64,000 nucleotides of DNA, taken from contig JAXLYP010000018.1 in NCBI GenBank assembly GCA_046351395.1, positions 124,001 to 188,000 on the forward strand, read 5' to 3'. The DNA is from CAYYKK01 sp046351395. GTDB taxonomy: Bacteria; Myxococcota_A; Polyangia; Polyangiales; Polyangiaceae. The position numbers were made by a program, and so were the translations under genes. Below the pieces are notes generated by a model. That model was not told where the DNA came from. It saw only the letters and a list, made by a program, of their open reading frames with translations, and did not search any database. Of the stretch, positions 58,279 to 64,000 are shown one piece after another (position 1 is the first letter of the stretch; the number at the start of each line of letters is the position of its first letter).

Positions 58279-59190
58279 CTACTTGGTGGGCAGCGGGATG
58301 ATGGGGATCGGCGGCCGTCGATGCGAGGGCGTCGGCGTGGGCGTCGGCGTGGGCGTCGGCGTCGGCGTGGGCGTCGGCGTGGGGGTCGGCGTCGGCTTCG
58401 CGCTCGGCGTCGGCGTCGGCGTCGCGACGTCCGCGGGGGCGTCCACGAGGATCACGGTCGCGCCGTCCTTCCCGGTGATCGAACCGCAGGCCCGCGCGGT
58501 CTGCTCGGCGTGCTCCTGCTTGTTCGGCGCGATCGTCGTCGCGGTTTGGCAGACGTACTGCGTCTCCCCGAGCTTGTAGAGGCCCACGAAGTAGAACGTC
58601 TCGCTGCCGTCCGTGCCTTTGTTCGCGACGATGAACGAGGCGCGGTCCTCGACGACGAACCGGCCGGACTTGTAACGCGTCTTCGCGTCGTCCTTCAGCT
58701 TCGTGTACGTGATCGCCTTGTCCTCGCGGAGCCACACGTCGTAGAGGGACGGCGCGTCCGCGATCTCGAAGCCCTTCGCGGCAGGCGATTTCGACGCCTT
58801 CGAGCCTTCGGGCGCGAGGATCGAAAGGCCCGCGAGGCCGGCCGCGGTGAGATCCGTCTTCACGAGCTTCTTCTTCGCGCCCGTGGCGAACTCGATCCAC
58901 TGCGGACCTTCCTCGACCGGGGGCGCGGCCGAAGCGGAGGCGACCGCCGGCGCGGACGCGGAGGCGGACGCGGGCGCAGACGCGCTCATCGCGACCGTCT
59001 CCGAGGGCTTGGGCTCCGCCGTCTTCGGGGGATCCACCGGCTTCTCCTCGGTCTTCTTCGGCTCGGGAGTCTTCGACGTCTCCTCCGCCGCGGCCGACTC
59101 GGTCGTCTTCTCCTCTTTCCTGCCGCCGCAGCCCGCGAGGCTGCCGACGAGCCCGGAGAAACAGAGCGCAAACGCCAGTGTCTTCTTCAT
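58279..59190 (-). CDS. Lipoprotein with long Thr-Pro-repeat C-terminus
   Basis: 303 residues. Signal KTLAFALCFSGLVGSLAGCGG (lipobox LAGC). A charged Lys/Glu/Pro linker and an Ala/Ser-rich linker follow, then a globular part (QWIEFATGAKKKLVKTDLTA to TARACGSITGKDGATVILVD) with two cysteines that could pair. The last 45 residues are a (TP)n run ending in RRPPIPIIPLP, encoded by a 12-bp-type repeat. The Thr-Pro tail is probably a rigid, cell-wall-spanning or surface spacer. No family recognised. Confidence 0.72.
   Translation of the reverse strand: MKKTLAFALCFSGLVGSLAGCGGRKEEKTTESAAAEETSKTPEPKKTEEKPVDPPKTAEPKPSETVAMSASAPASASASAPAVASASAAPPVEEGPQWIEFATGAKKKLVKTDLTAAGLAGLSILAPEGSKASKSPAAKGFEIADAPSLYDVWLREDKAITYTKLKDDAKTRYKSGRFVVEDRASFIVANKGTDGSETFYFVGLYKLGETQYVCQTATTIAPNKQEHAEQTARACGSITGKDGATVILVDAPADVATPTPTPSAKPTPTPTPTPTPTPTPTPTPTPTPSHRRPPIPIIPLPTK
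58328..58422. repeat. Low-complexity tandem repeat encoding Thr-Pro
   Basis: Repeats of GGCGTCGGCGTG/GGCGTCGGCGTC, nested 6- and 12-bp units, inside the 3' end of the lipoprotein gene. A length-variable site is likely; a similar Thr-Pro module ends the kinase gene at 24600-24720. Confidence 0.7.
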
Positions 59191-59200
59191 GGGGCCCTCC

Positions 59201-60190
59201 TTACCGCAAAACCGGATCAGCGTGGTGACGGATGTGGATCACGTCGTCGTCTCCGGGCTCACGCCCCGCGGTCACCCGCACGGTGAGTCCCTCGCACGAC
59301 AACCGCGCGACCTCGGACGGCGCGAGATCTCGCTTCGCGCATCCGGGGTCACTCGAGACGTTCGCGTCGAATACGTTCGAGACCACGTCGATCACCCGTT
59401 CGATCGCGTTGATTCGTCGCTCCATGTCGTCCGGGCCCTCGCGGTTCTCGATGAACGTCTCCTCGAACCGGGTGAAGAGCTCGGGGCCCGCGATGCGGAT
59501 CTCGATCGGCGTACCGGCCGGCGACATCTCGATCGAGACGTCGAAGAGGAGCGCGTGCTCCACGAACGACCCCGCGCGCGGGAACGAGAAGTCGCTCTCG
59601 AGGAGCTTCACACACCGACGGACCGCGCCCGAGTCGTCCGGATCGTGGAGCTCGCACCGGGGCTCCGGGAGGCTCAGCGCGAACGGGACGACGAGCGCGC
59701 CGTCACCGAGCGGAGCGGCGAACGCCGATGGATCGATCGACGCCTCCACCCACGTCACGAGGGCGTCCCGCGCGCGCGCCCGACCGGCCGAGAGCGCCTC
59801 GAGCCGCTCTCGCGTCGCCGCCGCCGCAGCGTCGAGCGCGTCCGGCTCGGCGGCCCGCTTCGCGTCGACCGCGAGCGCGCGCTTCGCGTCCGCCGCGTGC
59901 GGCCCATCCGGGAAGAGCTCGAGGTAGCGCGTGAGCTTCGCGACGTCCGCGCCGCACGCGGCGAAGTACGCGCGCTCGCGCTCCGCGAAGTCGGCCTTCA
60001 CCTCCTCCGCGTACGCGCCATCGGGCCGCTCTCGGAGGTACCTCCCGCTCGCCGCGAGCCTCGCCTCCTCCGTCGGCGCGACGCGCGTCTCGCGGTAGGC
60101 GCCGAAGTCGTTGGCCCCCGCGTAGAACGCCTTGCCCGCGGTGCAGGACGCGCAGGCGAGGGCCGCGGCGGCGAGCGCGGAGCGCCTCAC
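59201..60190 (-). CDS. Probable lipoprotein of unknown function
   Basis: 329 residues from GTG 60190, overlapping the upstream stop as GTGA. Signal RRSALAAAALACASCTAGK with the acceptor Cys in CASC. The rest has a helical N-terminal part (YLRERPDGAYAEEVKADFAE, YLELFPDGPHAADAKRAL, TPR-like) and a beta-rich C-terminal part (LLFDVSIEMSPAGTPIEIRI). It is the last of a run with the Cys-rich protein and the barrel-like protein upstream, all translationally coupled. Confidence 0.68.
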   Translation of the reverse strand: MRRSALAAAALACASCTAGKAFYAGANDFGAYRETRVAPTEEARLAASGRYLRERPDGAYAEEVKADFAERERAYFAACGADVAKLTRYLELFPDGPHAADAKRALAVDAKRAAEPDALDAAAAATRERLEALSAGRARARDALVTWVEASIDPSAFAAPLGDGALVVPFALSLPEPRCELHDPDDSGAVRRCVKLLESDFSFPRAGSFVEHALLFDVSIEMSPAGTPIEIRIAGPELFTRFEETFIENREGPDDMERRINAIERVIDVVSNVFDANVSSDPGCAKRDLAPSEVARLSCEGLTVRVTAGREPGDDDVIHIRHHADPVLR

Positions 60191-60585
60191 GGGCTGCCGC
60201 CGTTCCCGGCGAGCTCGGGCGGACAGAAGTTGCACTCCGTCGGGATCGTCGACCCCTCGTCCGCCATGAACGAGGCGTAGTCCGAGCAGCTCGAGGCGTG
60301 GAGCTTCCGCAGACACACCTCGCCGTCGTGCACGAGAGGGAAGCAGTTCGGCGGGAACGGGACCTGATCGAGCTTCTTGTCGCACGCGCGCACGCACTGT
60401 TTCGTGTCGAGCGCGCAGGCGTTGCACTGCGCGCAGTCCGTCGCCTCCTTCGCGCTGAAGAACTTCGCTTGGTCGAGCACGACGACGTCCTGCCCGCAGC
60501 TCCCGATGTCGCCCGCCGTCGGCGCGGCCGCCGCGAGCGCCACCACCATCGCGACGACGCGCCACGCGCGCCCCGTTCGCCTCAC
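60187..60585 (-). CDS. Secreted Cys-rich small protein
   Basis: 132 residues from GTG 60585 (GTGA with the barrel gene stop). Signal peptide RRTGRAWRVVAMVVALAAAA. The mature part holds 11 cysteines: GSCGQD, TDCAQCNACALDTKQCVRAC, NCFPLVHDGEVCLRKLHASS, and TECNFCPPE. The number and spacing suggest several disulfides or a metal cluster. No family recognised. Position between an outer-membrane barrel-like protein and a lipoprotein suggests an envelope-associated complex. Confidence 0.65.
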   Translation of the reverse strand: MRRTGRAWRVVAMVVALAAAAPTAGDIGSCGQDVVVLDQAKFFSAKEATDCAQCNACALDTKQCVRACDKKLDQVPFPPNCFPLVHDGEVCLRKLHASSCSDYASFMADEGSTIPTECNFCPPELAGNGGSP

Positions 60586-61183
60586 GGCAACACCTCGAAG
60601 TCGACGATCACCCCGAGCTGCGCGGACAGCGTCGGGATCACGGAGTAGTCGCGCTCGAGCGTCCCCGCGCCGTAGAACAGATCGAACGCGACCTCGCTCG
60701 TGAGCCCGAGCGCGCCGGTGAAGAAATAGGAGAAGCCCGCCGCGAGCTCGCCGCCCGCGTTGAGGTCGGGCGAAAGGATGAACGTCGGCCCGATCCGCGC
60801 GTGCACCATCCACGACGCGAAGCCGCGGTAGTCGAGGATGTACGATACGTTCACGTACCCCTGAGGCGTGCCCGCGAGCGCGCCCCTGCGTGCACGGACG
60901 CGCCGTGTTGGAGGCCGCGCGGAAGTCCGAACGTGATGTTCGCGCCGAGGTCGGCGTACGCCGGCGTGAGCGACAGGGACTCCGCGTCCGCGCCGAGCTC
61001 CGTCGCGAGGCGATAGGGGTTGTTGAAGCGGAGTCCCTCTCCGAACGAGAGCGTCGAGAAGAGGTTGAGGTAGCCGCTCGGCGCCTCGGACGCCGGCGGC
61101 TTCACCTCCGCGTCAGCCGCGAGCGCGCTTCGGCCGAACGACGCCGACAGCGCGATCGCGACGAGGAGGGGGCCGCGGCTCAT
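60582..61183 (-). CDS. Outer-membrane beta-barrel-like protein (frame slip near 60890)
   Basis: From ATG 61183: signal peptide MSRGPLLVAIALSASFGRSALAA, then GYLNLFSTLSFGEGLRFNNP and ADLGANITFGLPRGLQHGA, alternating strands. The second half, in another frame, reads GYVNVSYILDYRGFASWMVH and GGELAAGFSYFFTGALGLTS to VDFEVLP (stop 60582). Adding one base in GCAGGGGCGCGCTCG joins them (HAG...ALAGTPQGYVNVSY). As given, the two frames overlap at 60851-60854. About 200 residues, an 8-strand small barrel by length; ends without the usual aromatic residue. The start lies within the mutY 3' end. Confidence 0.6.
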
Positions 61184-62273
61184 CCTCCGGGGTCTTACTC
61201 GATCTCGCGCCAGGGAGGATCTCGCGCCGCGTGCCGAGGACCTTCAGCGCCAACGCGGAGAGGGCGCGCCCCCCGCTCGGCGCCTCGAAGCACGTGTCGA
61301 CGTAGCCGGGGATGGCGCGCGGCGCTTCCCCGGCCACGAAGCGCGAGATCCGGACGTCGAGCGTCCGGTGGGTGAGGGCGTGCTGGACGCGCTCGGCGCG
61401 CGATCGGGCGGGCTTCGCGCCGATGCTCGCGAGCCACTCGGGCCGGCGCGCGCGGCCCTCGCTCTCGAGCATGGGCGGCTCCCAGAGGCCAGCGAAGAGA
61501 CCGGACGCGGGTCGCTTCGCGAGGAGGACGCGCTCGCCGTCGCTGACGACGAAAGCCTGCACGGACACCGTCGGGGACGCGCGCTTGCTCTTCGGGACGG
61601 GCAGCTCGGAGACGCGCCCTGCTGCGAGCGCGGCGCAGGACGCGCGCACGGGACAGGCGTCGCAGCGAGGGGCCTTCGGCGTGCAGACGGTCGCGCCGAG
61701 CTCCATGAGCGCCTCGTTGAGCGTGCCCGGCGCGTCCCCCCGCACGAGCTCGCGCGCGATCGCCCAGCACCGCTCGACGCTCTCGCGGGAGCCGATTTGC
61801 GCATCGATCGCGTACAAGCGAGAGAACACGCGGGCGACGTTCCCGTCCACGAGCGCCTCCTCCTGCCCGTAGGCGATGCTCGCGATCGCGCCGGCGGAGT
61901 AAGGGCCGATCCCCGGGAGTGACTCGAGCTCGGCTCGCGTCCGCGGAAGCGCGCCTCCGAAGCGCTCGACCACCTCGCGCGCGCCCAGCCAGAGCGAGCG
62001 GGCCCGCCGGTAGTAGCCGAGGCCGCTCCACGCCTCGAGCACGCGATCGAGATCGGCCGCGGCGAGGTCCCGGAGCGTCGGGAAGCGCCCGAGGAACCGC
62101 TCGTAGTACGGGATGACGGTCTCCACGCGCGTCTGCTGGAGCATGACTTCGCTGAGGAGCACCGCGTAGGGATCGCGCGCACGGCGCCATGGTAGATCGC
62201 GCCGGTGAGCCGCGAACCACGCGAGCAGCGCGCTCCGCACGTCCCGCGTCGAGGTCGGAGTCGAGGTCGCCAC
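61113..62273 (-). CDS. mutY: A/G-specific adenine DNA glycosylase MutY
   Basis: 386 residues. Helix-hairpin-helix and catalytic region: LLSEVMLQQTRVETVIPYYE, the LPGIGPYSAGAIASIAYG loop and VDGNVARVFSR. The 4Fe-4S cluster motif is CTPKAPRCDACPVRASC (C-x7-C-x2-C-x5-C spacing). The C-terminal domain, a Nudix-fold 8-oxoG recognition domain, begins about residue 225 (VSVQAFVVSDGERVLLAKRP). It removes adenine opposite 8-oxoguanine. The last 31 residues are Pro/Arg-rich and overlap the next gene by 71 bp. The other frame gives WREIE and stop at 61195, so a one-base slip may have lengthened the tail. Confidence 0.93.
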   Translation of the reverse strand: MATSTPTSTRDVRSALLAWFAAHRRDLPWRRARDPYAVLLSEVMLQQTRVETVIPYYERFLGRFPTLRDLAAADLDRVLEAWSGLGYYRRARSLWLGAREVVERFGGALPRTRAELESLPGIGPYSAGAIASIAYGQEEALVDGNVARVFSRLYAIDAQIGSRESVERCWAIARELVRGDAPGTLNEALMELGATVCTPKAPRCDACPVRASCAALAAGRVSELPVPKSKRASPTVSVQAFVVSDGERVLLAKRPASGLFAGLWEPPMLESEGRARRPEWLASIGAKPARSRAERVQHALTHRTLDVRISRFVAGEAPRAIPGYVDTCFEAPSGGRALSALALKVLGTRREILPGARSSKTPEDEPRPPPRRDRAVGVVRPKRARG

Positions 62274-62282
62274 GCGCCGGCC

Positions 62283-62891
62283 ATGCTACGCGGCGCAGGC
62301 GCGCTGTCGATCGCGTGTGCGCTCGTCGCTTGCAGCTCGCGGCGCGATCCCTGGGAGGACTCGACCGGGGGAACGCCGAGGTTCGACGCGGGGGATCCGC
62401 CGCCGCCGATCGCGTCCGACGTCGACCTCGTGTCCTCCGAGGGCCGGCTCGAGAGCGGTGGGATCTTCATCGCGTGCCGATCCGGCCTCGTGAGCACGGG
62501 CGACGCGCGGCGGGACGTGGCTCGACTGGGGCTCGCGTGCGGCCCGGTCGCCGGGATGCGGCGCGCGTCCGACGCGCCGCTCGAGGGCGTCCTTTCGCTC
62601 GGCGGCGCCGCGCTCGAGTTCCCGTTGCACCTTGAAAAGAGCCGCTGCTACCGCGTGTTCGTCGCGGGGGACACGCCGGCGGTCGAGATCCGGATCGACG
62701 TGATCTCCGGGCACGATCTCCCGATCGCGGGCGAGACGGTCGAGCTCGGCCTCGGCGTGGTCCCGGCGAACCGCCCGCTCTGCGCGCTCGGAGACGACGA
62801 CGGCGTCATCCGCGCAGCCATGCGGCGCGCGCCTCCCGGAGCCGAAAAGCCCGGCCCCGTCCGGTTCGCGATCGAGGTTTGGGCCCGTTGA
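62283..62891 (+). CDS. Lipoprotein of unknown function
   Basis: 202 residues from ATG 62283 (the open frame upstream overlaps mutY, so this start is preferred). Signal LRGAGALSIACALVACSSRR, lipobox LVAC. After a Gly/Pro/Asp linker the globular part has IFIACRSGLVSTGDARRDVA, GLACGPVAGMRRASDAPLEG and beta strands including RCYRVFVAGDTPAVEIRIDV. Three cysteines after the lipid Cys may form disulfides. Divergent from mutY (9 bp between starts), so their promoters lie inside each other's coding regions. Confidence 0.65.
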   Translation: MLRGAGALSIACALVACSSRRDPWEDSTGGTPRFDAGDPPPPIASDVDLVSSEGRLESGGIFIACRSGLVSTGDARRDVARLGLACGPVAGMRRASDAPLEGVLSLGGAALEFPLHLEKSRCYRVFVAGDTPAVEIRIDVISGHDLPIAGETVELGLGVVPANRPLCALGDDDGVIRAAMRRAPPGAEKPGPVRFAIEVWAR

Positions 62892-62923
62892 CGCACGCGC
62901 CCCGGTTCAGTACCGCTCGCGCG

Positions 62924-63415
62924 ATGGCTGACGAGGAGCGCGACGGCAACGATCCGCCGGATCCGGAGCGAAAGCGGCTCTTCGAGCGGGCGATCCCCGA
63001 GCTCGTGAAGAAGCTCATCGAGCGCGCCGTAGAGAGCGGCGTCGAGAAGCTGAGCGAGCAGCCGGAGGCGCTCAAGAACCTCGTCGGCGATCTGCGGGTG
63101 CCGAAGGAGGTCCTCTCGGAGGTGCTCTCCCACGTCGACGACACGAAGAACGGCTTGTACCGCGTCGTCGCGAAGGAGATCCGGGACGTCCTGGAGCAGA
63201 CCCAGTTCGCGGACGAGATCGCGAAGGTGCTCACGAAGCTCTCGTTCGAGATCAAGACCGAGATCCGCTTCGTGCCCAACGATCGGGCGAAGGAGCTCGA
63301 GTCGCAGGGCCACCGCGAGGACGGCGAGAGCGACGGCTCCGAGCGCCCCGGAATCAAGCCGAAGGTCACGAGCGAAGTCACCGTGAGAGATCGTTCCAAG
63401 GAAGGACGCAGATGA
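62924..63415 (+). CDS. Conserved hypothetical protein (helical)
   Basis: 163 residues from ATG 62924. Almost entirely amphipathic helices (FERAIPELVKKLIERAVESG, EVLSHVDDTKNGLYRVVAKE, FADEIAKVLTKLSFEIKTEI), then a charged tail. Proteins of this type are common in myxobacteria and resemble phasin-like or membrane-stress helical proteins, though the family is not certain. It overlaps the next gene by 4 bp (ATGA), so the two are co-translated. Confidence 0.7.
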   Translation: MADEERDGNDPPDPERKRLFERAIPELVKKLIERAVESGVEKLSEQPEALKNLVGDLRVPKEVLSEVLSHVDDTKNGLYRVVAKEIRDVLEQTQFADEIAKVLTKLSFEIKTEIRFVPNDRAKELESQGHREDGESDGSERPGIKPKVTSEVTVRDRSKEGRR

Positions 63416-63885
63416 AGAAGCCGAGCGCAGGTGGCGAGATCGACGCCTACTGCACCAAGTGCAAACTCGACCTCAACCACCGCATCGTTGCGATGGTCGG
63501 CGAGACCGTGAAGCAGGTCGAGTGCCTCACGTGCCGCGGGGTCCACATGTACCGCAAGCCGAAGTCCGCGGAGGTCGCCAAGGGAGACGCGAAGCGCGAG
63601 CCGCGCGCCTCGAAGAGCTCCGCGCCACGCAGCGCGGCGGCGCGAGAGACGGCCGCCGTGCGCGCCGAGCGCGAGCTCCGCGACTCGTGGGAGCGCTCGA
63701 TCGCTGGTCAGCCCGCGTCCGCTTTCCGGCCGTACCGCGTGTTCGACGTCTTCAACGCGGGCGATCTCGTTCGTCACACCAAGTTCGGGGACGGCGTCAT
63801 CGCCCGCGTCATCGATCGCATGAAGGTCGAGGTCCTCTTCCAAGAGGGCGCGAAGACCCTCGCGCACAACCAGCAGCAGGCCTGA
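63412..63885 (+). CDS. Zinc-ribbon protein with C-terminal SH3/Tudor-like domain
   Basis: 157 residues. The N-terminus has a zinc ribbon YCTKCKLDLNHR...VECLTCRGVHM (two CxxC pairs, at about residues 14-17 and 39-42). The Ala/Arg/Lys-rich middle is disordered. The C-terminal segment FNAGDLVRHTKFGDGVIARV and VEVLFQEGAKTLAHN matches the small barrel found at UvrD/PcrA C-termini and in CarD-like proteins, which bind RNA polymerase. A role in transcription is therefore possible but inferred. ATGA overlap with the helical protein upstream. Confidence 0.7.
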   Translation: MKKPSAGGEIDAYCTKCKLDLNHRIVAMVGETVKQVECLTCRGVHMYRKPKSAEVAKGDAKREPRASKSSAPRSAAARETAAVRAERELRDSWERSIAGQPASAFRPYRVFDVFNAGDLVRHTKFGDGVIARVIDRMKVEVLFQEGAKTLAHNQQQA

Positions 63886-63945
63886 CCGCTGCACTTCGAC
63901 CCGCGCGCGCCGCCCTGGAAGTGGGCGTCGCGCCGCGGCGTCGGC

Positions 63946-63951
63946 TAGGTT
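63946..63951 (+). promoter_or_regulatory. Candidate -10 element for a leaderless gene
   Basis: TAGGTT, 8 bases before a GTG at 63960 that opens a frame to the window edge. The layout repeats that seen before 12589 and 53939. No ribosome site is visible. Confidence 0.35.
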
Positions 63952-63959
63952 GTCGCTCC

Positions 63960-64000
63960 GTGTCTCTGCCAGCCGTGCCCCCAGCGCCACGCGCCGCGAA
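63960..64000 (+). CDS. Start of an unidentified gene (3' partial)
   Basis: A GTG at 63960 opens a frame (MSLPAVPPAPRAA) to the window end. Only 13 codons are visible, so the product cannot be named and the reading is tentative; it is supported by high third-position GC and the -10-like hexamer just upstream. Confidence 0.3.
   Translation, partial: MSLPAVPPAPRAA

Noticed and set aside
58328..58422. Possible CRISPR-like array
   Set aside because: Units are 6-12 bp nested repeats without unique spacers, inside a coding tail; a Thr-Pro repeat explains them.
1..64000. tRNA or rRNA genes
   Set aside because: No T-loop/anticodon arrangement or rRNA-like block was recognised by eye; a covariance search would be decisive.

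Overview
The window is a high-GC bacterial chromosome segment with nearly every wobble position G or C. It most resembles a myxobacterium (Myxococcota, Polyangia-like). The evidence is several eukaryote-like Ser/Thr kinases with C-terminal membrane anchors, many alanine/proline-tailed lipoproteins, a MYXO-CTERM-like C-terminal sorting signal (46967-48592), a mevalonate pathway, and very frequent ATGA/GTGA stop-start overlaps. This is inference from gene content; no rRNA or tRNA is present to place it. No phage, CRISPR, restriction or secondary-metabolite cluster was seen.

Layout. 1-10.4 kb: partial phytoene-desaturase-like oxidoreductase, SnoaL-like protein, a kinase with two catalytic domains, a protein with three DsbA-like domains of which only one keeps CxxC, a lipoprotein, a tail-anchored kinase and a hypothetical gene. 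10.4-18 kb: PlsC acyltransferase, lipoproteins, a metallophosphoesterase, a kynureninase-like PLP enzyme and a protein with an XPB/Ssl2-like C-terminal domain. 18-22.9 kb: probable metal-uptake locus, with a TonB-dependent receptor plus lipoprotein divergent from a ZIP-like transporter and a His-rich membrane protein, and a perfect inverted repeat in the shared promoter gap. 23-26.4 kb: kinase and two secreted TPR-type proteins. 26.4-32.8 kb: mevalonate operon (prenyl synthase, mevalonate kinase, diphosphomevalonate decarboxylase, phosphomevalonate kinase, class II HMG-CoA reductase). 32.9-40.3 kb: minus-strand housekeeping run, in transcription order yceD-rpmF-fabH-fabD-fabG-acpP-fabF-nrdR-ribD; plsX is absent from its usual place. 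40.4-44.2 kb: membrane protein, pyrR-pyrB and twin small Cys lipoproteins. 44.3-49.5 kb: M16 peptidase pair, PHP-domain secreted protein, DUF1295 membrane enzyme. 49.5-57 kb: lipoprotein, serine beta-lactamase-fold hydrolase, a broken aminotransferase, a 180-bp MITE-like element, an FKBP lipoprotein, a badly broken gene and a DUF4344-type lipoprotein. 57-64 kb: lipoproteins, Cys-rich secreted and outer-membrane proteins, mutY and a zinc-ribbon protein.

A cross-cutting observation is that about nine loci read as one protein only if a single base is added or removed, often in a short homopolymer, with a dense cluster at 51.8-56.5 kb. The simplest reading is residual sequencing/assembly indels, though real pseudogenes or programmed shifts cannot be excluded. 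Such genes are given over their whole span with the shift point noted.
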